This document shows positions 11,281 through 21,759 of a DNA stretch of 64,000 bases, one piece after another. Origin of the DNA: Tillus elongatus (taxonomy: Eukaryota > Arthropoda > Insecta > Coleoptera > Cleridae); assembly GCA_964006375.1 (NCBI GenBank), contig OZ023269.1, positions 5,180,501 to 5,244,500 on the forward strand, given 5' to 3'. The position numbers and the translations under genes were made by a program. How positions within the stretch are numbered: position 1 is the first letter of the stretch; every line of letters starts with the position of its first letter. The notes beneath the pieces are model-generated. The model made no database searches. It was not told where the DNA came from and saw only the letters and a program-made list of their open reading frames with translations.

Positions 11281-12051
11281 ATGGCCGAAGATTCTTCAAG
11301 CAGCAATATCATGGCAAGGGTTGCAATAAAATTACCTCCTATATGGAGACGTAACGTGAAAATCTGACAAATGCAGGTTGACGCCCAGTTTGATATATCG
11401 CAGATCAGTTCTGAAAAGACAAAATTCAGTCATGTACTCGCTATACTCGATCCTGATGTCGCAGAGTCAATTTCAGATTTTTTAACCCAACCGTTATCAT
11501 CAACCCCCTATTCAGATCTAATGAAACGTCTTTTATTAGAATTTGAAGAGTCCGATAGTCGCAAACTAAATAAACTTTTAACAGAATTAGAATTAGGCGA
11601 CAGAAAACCATTGCAACTTTTACGCGAAATGAAGTTTTTAGCCGGTAGTCAGATTGGAGAAAATTTCCTTAAAATTTTATTTCTGCAACGTTTACCAGTC
11701 AACGTTCGTTCAATTTTGGCTTTAAGCAACGATTCTCTAGAAAATTTGTCGGGGACAGCAGACAAAATCGTGGAATTTTCCGGAGATAAATACAACGTGG
11801 CTGATATTCAGTCACGCGAGCCCGACAAGCTAGCCAAGTTAGAAGCGCAATTAGAGAAGCTAACAGCATCAGTCAACGAATTGCGAACGCGTTCCCGATC
11901 TACCTCCCGAGAAAGACCCAAGCTTTCTCGAAATTCCATAACCCCAAATTCCTCAACCTCCACGTGTTGGTATCATGAACGATTTGGCAACAAGGCCAAA
12001 CGTTGCATCCAACCTTGCAATTTCAAAGCAAAACATGTGTCGGAAAACTAA
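11281..12051 (+). pseudogene. Gag of the CsRn1-type element, with one in-frame stop
   Basis: The best start is ATG at 11281 (MAEDSSSSN), which reads in frame through a TGA at 11365-11367 into the 226-codon open segment at 11371-12051. The segment has the helical capsid region (QFDISQISSEKTKFSHVLAI, residues 5-24), a basic RS-rich linker (RTRSRSTSRERP) and a C-terminal zinc-binding motif [14 protein letters not shown] with further cysteine. Gag forms the particle and binds RNA. Its frame overlaps pol by 49 nt and pol lies in the -1 frame, so relatives would be expected to use -1 ribosomal frameshifting. The TGA alone would abolish full-length Gag. Confidence 0.85.
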
Positions 12052-15000
12052 TAAGGCACTCCCTCCACGCGGCAGGAGACGAGAGCCACCTAACACGCCG
12101 GCTTTTTATTTTTGATAGACGCTCCAATATGAAATTTCTAATCGACTCTGGAGCGGATATTTCAGTTATTCCACCCACTCACGATCAACGGAAATTTCAA
12201 TCGAAACGTACCTTGTATGCTGCAAACGGGACCCCTATTCATACCTATGGCGAACAACTATTAGATTTGGATCTAGGTTTACGCCGTAGGTTCTGCTGGC
12301 CCTTCACACTTGCCGATATCAAGCAACCAATTATAGACGCTGATTTTCTAGCAGAGTTTACTTTACTTGTGGATATGAAACATAGACGTTTAATCGATAC
12401 AAAGACAAACCTCTCTAAGACCGGTGCTAACCCACCACCAGGAATTAATTCTAGAATTCATCTTGTAGACCCGACACACCAGTACTTCAAATTGCAACAA
12501 CAATTTCCTGACCTTTTTAAGGAAACTTCTTCTAGCAACCTTCCAGAGGTTGAGTTCTTCCATACTATAAGTACGGAAGGACCACCTGTCACTGCAAAAG
12601 CTAGAAGATTGCCCCCAGAAAAGCTAACTCAAGCAAAGCTAGAATTCCAGCACATGATGGACTTGGGAATTTGTAGACCCTCCAAAAGTCCATGGTCAAG
12701 CCCCCTCCACATGGTGCAAAAAAAGGATGGCTCATGGAGACCATGTGGGGATTACCGAGCACTAAACGCTAAAACAATCCCAGACAAATATCCCATTCCA
12801 AATTTGCAGGATTTTAATGCCCAGTTAGAAGGCAAACGTATTTTTTCAAAATTAGATATCATTCGCGCTTTCCATCACATCCCAGTAGCACCTCAAGATA
12901 TTCCCAAAACAGCAGTCATAACTCCATTTGGGTTATTCGAATTTGTTAAAACCCCATTTGGCCTTCGTAATTCAGCACAAACATTTCAGAGATATTTACA
13001 TTCAATTTTAAGACATCTTGACTTTGCCTACTCCTATGTTAACGATATTCTCGTTGCATCAGCCTCTGAAAAAGAACATCAAGAGCATCTAGCAAAACTT
13101 TTTCAGACACTTCAAGACAACGGCATCCGTATCAATTCATCTAAATGTGAATTCGGAGTGGCCGAAATTTCATTTTTAGGTTTTCGTGTAAATAAATCTG
13201 GATTATTTCCACTTCCTGAACGCATCAAAGCTATTACCGACCTACCTCTTCCCGATACCATTGAAAAACTCAGAAGATTTCTAGGTCTCATAAATTTCTA
13301 CCGTCGTTCTTTTCCACGTGCTGCGGAAATTCAGCAACCACTATTCGACCTCTGCCAGAATCCCAAAAAACGCGACAAACGTAAAATCGAGTGGACTCCT
13401 CAGACTCGAGAAGCATTCGAACGTTTGAAAGAGGCACTAAAAAACGCTACACTAATAGCTCATCCGTCTTCTTCGCTACCACTGATTCTCCTTGTCGATG
13501 CTTCTGATTATGCCGTAGGCGCTTCCCTCCAACAACTACGTGATCAAACACTAGAACCCCTAGGTTTCTACTCTAAAAAGCTTACTTCAGCCCAAAAATC
13601 TTACAGCACCTACGATCGCGAACTTCTAGCTGCTTATCAGGCAGTTAAATACTTTAGATATACCCTAGAAGGTCGCCATTTCACCATTTATACGGACCAC
13701 AAACCTTTGACATACGCTTTTGAACAACGCGTCGATAAAGCATCTCCAAGGCAACTACGACATTTAGACATCCTAGGTCAATTTACCACAGACATTCGCT
13801 ACATACCAGGTCCTACAAACATTCCCGCAGACTATTGTTCTCGCATTGAAACAATTTCACTTTCTTCCACTGTGTCACTCCAAGAAATTGCGCAAGCTCA
13901 GTCATCTTGTGAGGAACTCAAACACCTTCTACAGTCTAAATCTTCCTCATACAAATTTCAAAACATGCCTCTTGACAACGGATTGAATCTTATTTGCGAT
14001 TCTTCTTCAAAGAAACTTCGCCCATTCATTCCGCTCAAATTTCGCCGAAAGATTTTCGATTCTATCCACAATTTATCTCACCCAGGCATATCAGCTTCAG
14101 TCGATCTGGTCCAGGATAGATTTTGTTGGCCCAAATTGAAACGCGATGTATCTCTTTGGTCTAAAACTTGCATTCCCTGCCAGAAAGTCAAGATATGGAG
14201 ACACACTTCCAGTGCCATTGGACAATACACCCCAGCCACGAGAAGATTCTCGCATATAAATGTTGACATTGTGGGACCATTACCACTATCACAAGGTCAA
14301 CGCTATCTGTTAACAATAATAGACAGATTTTCTCGATGGCCCGAAGCAATTCCATTGTCAGATATTACAGCAGAAACAGTAGCGAACACTATTTTATCAT
14401 GCTGGATCTCTCGTTTCGGTGTTCCGCAATACATCACCACAGACAGAGGTAAACAATTCGATTGCCACCTTTTCACACACCTCACTAAAACACTAGGTGC
14501 AGACCACATCAAGACCACAGCTTACCACCCAGCAGCAAATGGTGTAATCGGGAGATGGCATAGAGTTCTGAAACAGGCCTTGAAAGCTCATATGGACGAA
14601 AACTGGGTCGCTAAATTGCCAATTGTGTTACTAGGACTCAGATCGTACATAATTCCAGAATATCGCTCAACACCCGCTGAAATAGTATACGGAGAATCAA
14701 TCAAACTTCCCACCGACTTTTTCAACAGCACACAAGCTCATGATGTTCCACCACTTATATCTCAGCTGAAAGAAGACATAAGGAAACTTCGACCAGTACC
14801 TTTTAAACATCATACTGCAAAAAAGGTATTTGTCCATCCTAAGCTTATGGAAGCTCCTTTTGTTTTTGTTCGCATTGATATTCCGCGAAAAACTCTCGAA
14901 CCAGTTTATGACGGCCCCTTTGAAGTGTTATCCCGAACTGACAAAGTCTTCAAAATCAAGAAATCACACGGAGAAGAGACAATTTCTGTTGACCGTCTTA

Positions 15001-15218
15001 AACCCGCATTCATTCTTTGTGATAACGAACAGACAACTTTCCAGCCTCAGAGACATCCTAGTGAAACTGAAAGTGACAGTGAAAGTCCAACACCTAATGA
15101 AACTGAAAGTGACAGTGAAAGTCCAACACCTAGTGAAACTAAAAGTGACAGTGAAGTTCCCGTTCAAACTACACGCCATGGACGTAGAGTTCGATTTCCA
15201 CAAAGATACTTGAACTAA
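12003..15218 (+). CDS. Pol polyprotein (protease, RT, RNase H, integrase), open but with altered active sites
   Basis: A single frame of 1071 codons, entered from gag by -1 frameshift in relatives rather than from its first ATG. Order: protease FLIDSGAD (D48-A51); RT with [15 protein letters not shown] and the catalytic box YVND (N347 at 13041-13043 where family members have D); RNase H with [10 protein letters not shown] (about 498), [10 protein letters not shown] and YTDHKPLTY (about 564); integrase HHCC zinc finger (about 690-727); and integrase core D755, D814 and position 850, which is glycine (14550-14552) where the D,D(35)E triad needs glutamate. The C-terminus has a GPY/F-like region ([10 protein letters not shown]), then three 36-bp acidic repeats and a basic end. 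RT and integrase should both be inactive in this copy although the frame is intact. Confidence 0.92.
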   Translation: MHPTLQFQSKTCVGKLIRHSLHAAGDESHLTRRLFIFDRRSNMKFLIDSGADISVIPPTHDQRKFQSKRTLYAANGTPIHTYGEQLLDLDLGLRRRFCWPFTLADIKQPIIDADFLAEFTLLVDMKHRRLIDTKTNLSKTGANPPPGINSRIHLVDPTHQYFKLQQQFPDLFKETSSSNLPEVEFFHTISTEGPPVTAKARRLPPEKLTQAKLEFQHMMDLGICRPSKSPWSSPLHMVQKKDGSWRPCGDYRALNAKTIPDKYPIPNLQDFNAQLEGKRIFSKLDIIRAFHHIPVAPQDIPKTAVITPFGLFEFVKTPFGLRNSAQTFQRYLHSILRHLDFAYSYVNDILVASASEKEHQEHLAKLFQTLQDNGIRINSSKCEFGVAEISFLGFRVNKSGLFPLPERIKAITDLPLPDTIEKLRRFLGLINFYRRSFPRAAEIQQPLFDLCQNPKKRDKRKIEWTPQTREAFERLKEALKNATLIAHPSSSLPLILLVDASDYAVGASLQQLRDQTLEPLGFYSKKLTSAQKSYSTYDRELLAAYQAVKYFRYTLEGRHFTIYTDHKPLTYAFEQRVDKASPRQLRHLDILGQFTTDIRYIPGPTNIPADYCSRIETISLSSTVSLQEIAQAQSSCEELKHLLQSKSSSYKFQNMPLDNGLNLICDSSSKKLRPFIPLKFRRKIFDSIHNLSHPGISASVDLVQDRFCWPKLKRDVSLWSKTCIPCQKVKIWRHTSSAIGQYTPATRRFSHINVDIVGPLPLSQGQRYLLTIIDRFSRWPEAIPLSDITAETVANTILSCWISRFGVPQYITTDRGKQFDCHLFTHLTKTLGADHIKTTAYHPAANGVIGRWHRVLKQALKAHMDENWVAKLPIVLLGLRSYIIPEYRSTPAEIVYGESIKLPTDFFNSTQAHDVPPLISQLKEDIRKLRPVPFKHHTAKKVFVHPKLMEAPFVFVRIDIPRKTLEPVYDGPFEVLSRTDKVFKIKKSHGEETISVDRLKPAFILCDNEQTTFQPQRHPSETESDSESPTPNETESDSESPTPSETKSDSEVPVQTTRHGRRVRFPQRYLN
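15056..15165 (+). repeat. Three tandem 36-bp units at the pol 3' end
   Basis: Each unit encodes a 12-residue acidic block ([11 protein letters not shown] with one variable residue); the third has diverged. In frame, so protein length can change without a frameshift. Confidence 0.8.
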
Positions 15219-15243
15219 TAGCGTTGCCACTGAGAGGGGAGTA

Positions 15244-15365
15244 TGTGGCGGTGGTTCCGACCGCAGTGTTTTCGTCAACACTACCCTATGATTCTCTTGA
15301 CAGCTAAACGTTGCGTTACGTTATTCGACAGCAAGCTGTCAATAACTACTATATAAGAGACACCA

Positions 15366-15406
<41 letters not shown>

Positions 15407-15579
15407 ACTACCAACCGACACAGTGAAGATACGTCTCTCCACGCTCGGTCAGTTATCTGTTATGTGCTGTCTGTGATTGTTTTATAGTTAAATGTATCAT
15501 ATAGTTTATTCAGTTAGTGAAATAATAAAGTATATTAAATAGTTACGTATGGATGTAATATTAACAAGTGCAATTAACA
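15244..15579 (+). repeat. 3' LTR of the CsRn1-type element
   Basis: 336 bp, starting TGTGGCGGTGG directly after GGGGAGTA (polypurine tract 15234-15243). The CT run is about 12 bp longer than in the 5' LTR; 9 other differences. Confidence 0.9.
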
Positions 15580-15589
15580 TTCATACATC

Positions 15590-15858
15590 CATACCCTTTT
15601 TGTATAGTTTCAAGTACAATTTTTCAGAATTGTTCAAGTAAGTGGTGTCCATTTTGTTCTGTTCACTAGTAATTTTTTCATAAATTTCTTTAAATGAGTG
15701 GTTCTCATTGGGTTTCTGCTTGATTGTGCCTGCCTGTTTGTGTTGTTTGACCCGTCAGCTTTACTCATTGGACTGCTTTGTTTTCTACAATAGACTTGAA
15801 TATTTAATTGTTTCAGACAATAGATTTTTGCAATCTTGTGGCTTTCAACGCTTTTCAT
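15590..15858 (-). pseudogene. Unrecognised coding-like remnant
   Basis: Minus strand carries two overlapping readable segments: 15858-15720 (KSVESHKIAKIYCLKQLN) and, after a frame change, about 15735-15585 (NENHSFKEIYEKITSEQ) ending at a TGA beside the 3' LTR. Composition looks protein-like, but I recognise no domain. The position between two Penelope 3' ends makes a retroelement origin possible. Confidence 0.25.
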
Positions 15859-16250
15859 TTTGCTTTGATATTTAGCTTAATTATTATTTTTTTATTATTA
15901 TTTTTATTGTTTATTGGCAAAAATTATACATTATGTTAATATAATAAGTCATATGCGACTTGTGGTGTATCATATAACATAATTTGGAAGGTTGAATCCT
16001 AAATAGTTTGACAGTCCTACACCAAATTCAATAAACTTCAGATTTTGACGTACCAAACTTAAAATCTTTTTTCTCTTCTATTTCGCACCTTCTAACACTT
16101 CAACCATCACCTTCGTTTACCATACATCTCTGCTATTCCATAATGTCTTTCTAACTGCTTTTCCCTCCAAGCAACCCATATTTTCATCAAAATTTTTAAA
16201 TTTGTAGGAGATAAAAATTACTTTAGTTTGACAAATGTCATTCCACTTGT
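15859..16250. other. No gene recognised
   Basis: T-rich and A-rich low-complexity sequence before the second Penelope 3' end. Confidence 0.4.
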
Positions 16251-16800
16251 CCAACACTGATATAACTAACTTTCCTTCCTTCTATGGCCAATTAGTTTAA
16301 TAAGTACTACTGAACTCTATGGTTTTCTATTTGACCAGAAGTATGATGTCTTGAAGATAGCTGCTCTGTGGCTCTACTTCCATTTCCTACTCTATTTGTC
16401 ATTGACATATGATGCTTCTGACATTTGACTTTTAATTGCATGTTTTAGCTTTAACATAGTTTTTTATCTTGTGTTACTGTATCTGCTTGTGTCATTTTCT
16501 AGCTCTCTCAAATTTTAGCTTGACTCTTGGTTAACATTTTACTGTGTGACTTGTGATTTTAACTTTTGACATTTTCTGTAGAGAATATCTTGTCATCATT
16601 GTGCTTTAACGTGCACAATTGCCTACCGGAAAAACTAATGTTTTTCTGACACACCTTTATTATTGTGATTATATATTTATCCCCTGAGGATGACCTATTG
16701 GAGGTTGAAACGCGTTGGGAGGTAATTAAATGAATAAATTTGATGTCTGGTGAGAAGCCGTTCATTCAATGTTTAGTGACGTCTATCGCAGAGTGTGTGA
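16251..16800 (+). mobile_element. Second Penelope-like 3' end with pseudo-LTR-like sequence
   Basis: 16258-16425 is nearly identical to the non-coding tail of the Penelope fragment at 10430-10607. It continues to about 16800 with a segment containing CCTGAGGATGACC and GTTGAAACGCG, a pattern typical of Penelope pseudo-LTRs. No coding sequence remains here. Confidence 0.55.
16677..16724 (+). ncRNA. Candidate hammerhead ribozyme in a Penelope pseudo-LTR
   Basis: Core CTGAGGA (16684-16690) fits CUGANGA; GAAA at 16707-16710 fits the second core strand. Stem II pairs GACCT (16692-16696) with AGGTT (16702-16706), one G-T pair. Stem III is a very short ACGCGT palindrome (16710-16715), as known for Penelope hammerheads. 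The predicted cleavage follows U at 16716, and stem I pairs TCCC (16680-16683) with GGGA (16717-16720). Weak point: an extra T at 16691 between the core and stem II. Confidence 0.35.
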
Positions 16801-16879
16801 CGTTCAGATATGAAATATAAAACACTTCAGCTGTCTACAACGGAATAGTGTTTATTGCGGCTTTATATAATGAATCGGC

Positions 16880-17525
16880 ATTTTGGAAGTGTTAATAAAA
16901 TACCTATAAAACAAAATAGCCACAGAACATTCGAATTATGAAACAAATTTGCTGATTAGCACATTAGTAAGCGTTTTGTTCAAATCGTCGGCGCACATAT
17001 TGTAACATTTCTGAGGTGATTTGGCGGCATATCGCTGGCGTAAATCTTGTAAGAAATCGGGCTGAGTGGATCAAATTTTACTTTTTTGTGATCCCACAAA
17101 AATAAATCTAGGGGTGATAACTCTAGCGATCGTGCGGACTATTCTATTGAACCTCTTCTCCCAATTTACAGTTTTGGAAATTTGTGGTCGAAATATTGTC
17201 GAACAAGTAAAGCGTAGTGTGGAGAAGCTTCATCCTGCGGAAATACCAACCGGTGTTCGAGATAATGCTAATAATTCTCGATAGTATCAGTCAACATTGG
17301 ATCAATGGTGTTTTTCTACAATTCCAAGTACATATCTCTAGTTAAATTAGCAGGTACAAAAAAAATTTGCAACGCAGAAAGTGCGTTATAATAGTGAATT
17401 TTCATAAGAATTTTAAACTATTAGTACGGCATCCCCCTCTCAAGGAAACTTGACGTGTTTCAGGTTTTTTCGACAAAATCTGGCAGTTATGTCAGCCAGC
17501 TCATTTTAAATGGGCCAGCCTGTAT
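16880..17525 (-). pseudogene. Mariner-like transposase remnant, C-terminal part, with one end
   Basis: Minus strand shows, across shifting frames, SPHYA (second catalytic block), IGRRGSIE, LSPLDLFLWDHKK (third aspartate region) and a helical C-terminus from 17340 to 16900. A terminal-like sequence (GGCCAGCCTGTATA at 17512-17525) abuts the TA tract. One copy of the ~36-bp end motif (17370) lies between the coding remnant and that end, perhaps as a later insertion. Multiple frameshifts and stops; inactive. Confidence 0.55.
17370..17408 (+). repeat. Copy of the ~36-bp end motif, plus orientation
   Basis: AACGCAGAAAGTGCGTTATA then ATAGTGAATTTTCATA; three or four mismatches to the MITE end at 7181. 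Confidence 0.6.
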
Positions 17526-17526
17526 A

Positions 17527-17529
<3 letters not shown>

Positions 17530-17595
<66 letters not shown>
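17530..17595. repeat. (TA)n tract
   Basis: About 64 bp, between a mariner end and the mariner derivative at 17598. Confidence 0.9.
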
Positions 17596-17597
<2 letters not shown>

Positions 17598-17599
<2 letters not shown>

Positions 17600-18382
17600 G
17601 TGTCCCACTTTGCGCCTGCGTGTATGGGTAACTTTCTTGTTATAAGAGCTGGAGATTAGTTCAAATGGGAAAAGTACTTCGTATTTATGAGAGAACTCTG
17701 GAAGTCTTCACAGATTCTGTCTAGATCTCTTAGTTTCAGAGAAAATGGCGTTAATTTGTAAGACACCTGTGTTATAACGAGCGCTATAGCCTCCATGCTT
17801 CCACAAAATTAAAACATTTTGTCAAGACTCACTCAATCTCTGCAAAAAATCAATGTTTGGGCGGGTAATTTTGGTGATCACATCGTTGGACCAATCTTCA
17901 TGACAGGAGAACGATATTTGGAAATAGTTCAAGACAGAGTTTATTCTATGCTAATTGACATTGTTGAGAACAATGAGACCCACTCGAAACAACATTAATT
18001 TTTCAACAGGATGGTGGTCCACCGCATTATGCCGTTATTGTTAGGGAGTTCCTAGATAGACACATTCCCGATCAATAGATAGATCGAAGGGGTGCTGTAG
18101 AATGGCCAGCCTGATTTTCGGAACTGTCGCCTTTAGACGTTTTTTGTGGGGCCATTTAAAATCAAAAGTTTATGCTACCGAGTGTGATTCATTGGAAGAG
18201 TTACGTCAGCGGTGTCATAAAAAATATCTACTGTCTTTTGTTTTCTACATAACTTAGGTAGCTGGACAGAATTTGAGAAGACTTCTAGAGTCGTCTCATA
18301 ATTAGGAATAACCTTCCCCATTTAAATTAAATTCTCTAATAATTAGAAATTTACCTATACATGTATACCGAAAGTGGGACAC

Positions 18383-18384
<2 letters not shown>
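17598..18384 (+). mobile_element. Mariner deletion derivative with TIRs and TA borders
   Basis: ATGTGTCCCACTTT at 17598 is mirrored by AAAGTGGGACACAT ending at 18384, and similarity continues inward for about 32 bp (TGTATGGGTAA against TTACCTATACA). TA flanks both ends, and TA tracts lie directly outside. At 787 bp it is much shorter than a full mariner and keeps only part of the transposase. Confidence 0.65.
17840..18300 (+). pseudogene. Transposase remnant of the mariner derivative
   Basis: Plus strand gives INVWAGNFGDHIVGPIFMTG, then in another frame QQDGGPPHYAVIVREFLD (second catalytic aspartate) and RRGAVEWPA, then a third frame with SPLDVFCGAI. Stops at the positions after DQ and WPA and at least two frame changes. 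The pattern resembles the transposases at 39.8-41.0 and 42.7-42.9 kb. Confidence 0.6.

Positions 18385-18424
<40 letters not shown>
18385..18424. repeat. (TA)n tract
   Basis: About 40 bp, right border of the mariner derivative. Confidence 0.9.
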
Positions 18425-18427
<3 letters not shown>

Positions 18428-18489
18428 CTTGCGCGCAGAATTTGGCCGGTAGGAAGAACAAAACTGTAGGATTACCCATGTCAGTTTCA

Positions 18490-18491
<2 letters not shown>

Positions 18492-18560
<69 letters not shown>
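18492..18560. repeat. (TA)n tract
   Basis: About 69 bp; only 67 bp of unique sequence separate it from the previous tract. Confidence 0.9.
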
Positions 18561-18562
<2 letters not shown>

Positions 18563-18589
18563 GTAAAATATAGAGTAGCTTATTTCCAA

Positions 18590-18623
18590 GGAAATTCACT
18601 ACCATAACCCACTTGCTGCGTCG
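18590..18623 (-). repeat. Copy of the ~36-bp end motif, minus orientation
   Basis: GGAAATTCACTACCATAACC then CACTTGCTGCGTCG. Confidence 0.65.
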
Positions 18624-19290
18624 ACGCTTTCGAAAATGTAACAAACGAGCCAGCAATATAATTTTTAAACCCAAGAGCTTAAAAAGCATTATATGAATAA
18701 AGGAATTGGGTTATATCTTTCTAAAAGATCAGCACATAACTGAATATCTTGTTCACAGACGATGTACTTGTAAGAATACTAGTAGTAAACAGACACAAGA
18801 AACTGTGTCTCACACAGGAAAATATAAATTTTCATTGCAGTTCATTGAAAGTATGAGTTTGCGGTTGGTTTATTTTTGTCTCCTCATATACCGCGGTAAA
18901 CTGTATAGCTGATACCCTAAGAGCGGTTTCGAGAGCTTCAAACAAGAAACAGACGATACGATTACACACTACACACCTTATGGTTGCCAAAAGCAATGAT
19001 TCTAGAAAATATTATTTATCTTGTCTTGAACCTCTTCTCATAAATAAAAATTCTGTTAGTCCAGATATCATTTCACTTTGCGTGATCAAGACACTCTTTC
19101 ATGTTTTTAAGTTAATAGGTTTTTTTGTGGAAAAATTGTACAAAAAAATTCATGTTGTAGACGTCGTCAAATGCTAAATATTTGTGTGTGTGTGTATGTA
19201 TTTGTATGAGAACGTTTTTGACATGACTTGAGACGAATCTATTAACCACTGGTAATATTATTTATAAGACAAAATAAGAAAACAAAACTT
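18624..19290. other. No gene recognised
   Basis: Short frames only, with a small GT run near 19183-19196; no recognisable motif. Confidence 0.5.
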
Positions 19291-19291
19291 G

Positions 19292-19335
19292 TGACGCAGC
19301 AATTGCGTTATGGCAGTAAATTTTCATAGAAATGA
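19292..19335 (+). repeat. Copy of the ~36-bp end motif, plus orientation
   Basis: TGACGCAGCAATTGCGTTAT then GGCAGTAAATTTTCATAG. Its inner sequence (TAGAAATGATCT) also occurs beside the minus-oriented copies at 21721 and 45071, so these three ends share more than the motif. Confidence 0.65.
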
Positions 19336-19354
19336 TCTACACTTTTTATGATAT

Positions 19355-19933
<579 letters not shown>

Positions 19934-19946
19934 AACTTTCGTGCAG

Positions 19947-20298
19947 AGCCTCGGTGCTTCAGGGGTAAGAACGTGTGCCTCTAAACCTAAGGGTACTGGG
20001 TTCGATCCCAGGGTACTCCTTTCACTTTTTCAGTACAAACTGTAACATTAACATCAACCGAGGTTCTGGCATTGTATTTGAGCAAGTTGAATGTCTGTAC
20101 GTTCCGCCTTCGGAGGGGGCGTAAAGCCGTCGATACCGTGTCCATGCGATGCTGGGCACGTTAAATATTCCTACCTTCCTTACAAAAAGGCAGGGGTTCG
20201 GCAAAATTTCTAGGATAGTCAGGTGAAACTGCTCCCTGGTGTCGGTGATTGGCCATAGTCGCATAAATAGGCCGAAGTTAAAGAAACAAAACACATAC
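19947..20298 (+). mobile_element. tRNA-derived SINE with a perfect 13-bp target-site duplication
   Basis: The head (19947-20018) folds like a tRNA relic and has a B box GGTTCGATCC at 19999-20008 and an A-box-like stretch near GGTGCTTCAGGGGTAAG, the internal RNA polymerase III promoter. The body (20040-20298) is unrelated to tRNA and recurs at 22.26 kb, 41.8 kb (inverted) and, in part, 61.1 kb. The duplication AACTTTCGTGCAG is found at 19934-19946 and 20299-20311, which fixes both borders and marks LINE-mediated insertion. The tail ends AAAGAAACAAAACACATAC. Confidence 0.85.
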
Positions 20299-20311
20299 AA
20301 CTTTCGTGCAG

Positions 20312-20774
20312 AAAAATTGTTTTGTTTTGGGAAATAGATTCTTTACGTTAAATTTTTTACCCTTTTTTTTCCCAGAAATAATATTTTTAGTAAAGTGTCG
20401 TGAAATCTGAAAAAACAAACAATTCATATTTATATATGTTCGTATTACCACACTAAGTATTATTCAGACAGATATATCCCGGAAATATTTGTTAAAATCA
20501 CAGAAAAATGTGCGAATGGCAACCTGCCGCAGCCATATACTGCCTAACTAACTAACTAACTAAATTGTCGTGAAAAAGTTTTTTAGTCAATTTTTGGATT
20601 TTTTTTCCAGTGTTTTAATGAAATTAGCGAATTTGCATTGAAATAATTCCCATATTAGGAGAGTGCGACTTTAAGACTTTCGAAAAATTTTCTTCAATTC
20701 TTCAGATGACCGTACACTAAGACACCTACAAGCTATATTAAGCCAGTTTCAGTATGTGAAGACCGGAACCTGAG
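20312..20774. other. No gene recognised; small (CTAA)n repeat
   Basis: A CTAA microsatellite of about five units lies at 20543-20562. The rest is AT-rich and unassigned. Confidence 0.5.
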
Positions 20775-20876
20775 ATGAACACTGATAAGTACACTTGGAG
20801 AACCGCAAACACCACGACACATCTTTTCAAAGACCTAACGATCGTTTCGCTAACAACGTAAGCTTCCTCAAATAAC
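20775..20876 (-). repeat. Penelope pseudo-LTR-like sequence, inverted arm
   Basis: Reverse complement is about 80 percent alike to 21112-21210. On the minus strand it has GTTAGCGAAACG but TTGAGGA in the position of the ribozyme core box, so a hammerhead here would be inactive. Confidence 0.5.
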
Positions 20877-21100
20877 ACAGCACTTTTCGTTTCAAGCCCA
20901 TTAGTCTTAAAATTAGATAAAAACTCATAAACTAGTCAGGTGGGAGATTAAGGTAGTTCGTAAACCTCGTCCGTTCAAGATACACAATAGACAAACGATG
21001 CGCCTCCGACTACAATTTTTACTTTCGGTTTCTTTCGCCTACCTGAGGATTATATAATAAATAATAATAAACCCAGTTGTAGCAGTAATTTATTTTAAAA
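20877..21100. other. Spacer between the two pseudo-LTR-like arms
   Basis: Contains CCTACCTGAGGATTATA near 21040 but no coding frame. Confidence 0.35.
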
Positions 21101-21103
21101 TTG

Positions 21104-21160
21104 TTTCATTCTCTGATGATGCCAACGTTGTTAGCGAAACGATTGTTAGGTGTTTGAAAA
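21104..21160 (+). ncRNA. Candidate hammerhead ribozyme with canonical core
   Basis: Core CTGATGA (21113-21119) and GAAA (21136-21139) are exact. Stem II pairs GC and AAC (21121-21126) with GTT and GC (21130-21135) around one mismatch. Stem III is a 2-bp AC/GT helix (21139-21146), then U at the cleavage position 21147. Stem I pairs TCT (21110-21112) with AGG (21148-21150), and after an internal loop TTTCA (21104-21108) pairs perfectly with TGAAA (21155-21159). As in the candidate at 16677 there is an extra T (21120) between core and stem II. Confidence 0.4.
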
Positions 21161-21210
21161 AATGCCTTGTGGTGATTTGGGTTCCCCAAGTGTACTTAGC
21201 AGTTTCAGTA
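21112..21210 (+). repeat. Penelope pseudo-LTR-like sequence, direct arm
   Basis: Contains GATGATGCCAACGTTGTTAG and GCGAAACGATTGTTAGGTG, a typical Penelope pseudo-LTR pattern, and is the inverted partner of 20775-20876. It stops at a TA tract. Confidence 0.5.
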
Positions 21211-21217
21211 TTTATTA

Positions 21218-21293
<76 letters not shown>
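21218..21293. repeat. (TA)n tract
   Basis: About 76 bp, directly after the pseudo-LTR-like arm. Confidence 0.95.
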
Positions 21294-21709
<416 letters not shown>

Positions 21710-21720
21710 GAAGACCATTT

Positions 21721-21759
21721 CTATAAAAATTGGCTACCTTTACGCACTTGCTGGGCTCA
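21721..21759 (-). repeat. Copy of the ~36-bp end motif, minus orientation
   Basis: ATAAAAATTGGCTACCTTTA then CGCACTTGCTGGGCTC; degraded. With the plus copy at 19292 it brackets 2.47 kb with TA tracts just inside both ends. Confidence 0.5.

Larger units (their letters stand above)
10801..15579 (+). mobile_element. CsRn1-type Ty3/gypsy LTR retrotransposon, nearly complete but defective
   Basis: Two LTRs enclose gag and pol in order. Three points favour the CsRn1 clade: the primer-binding site fits the 3' end of tRNA-Trp, as reported for CsRn1; the Gag zinc motif has the C-x2-H type ([14 protein letters not shown]) instead of the standard CCHC knuckle; and no env is present. The LTRs differ at 9 positions over about 310 comparable bases plus a length change in a CT run, so the insertion is not recent. 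Gag carries an in-frame stop and Pol has substitutions at RT and integrase catalytic positions. No target-site duplication is obvious. Confidence 0.85.

Noticed and set aside
14964..15281. 105-codon minus-strand frame in the gypsy pol 3' end
   Set aside because: Shadow of the pol repeats and LTR start on the opposite strand.
19947..20018. Functional tRNA gene
   Set aside because: B box present, but the acceptor and anticodon arms do not pair well, and it continues into a repeated SINE body with a target-site duplication.
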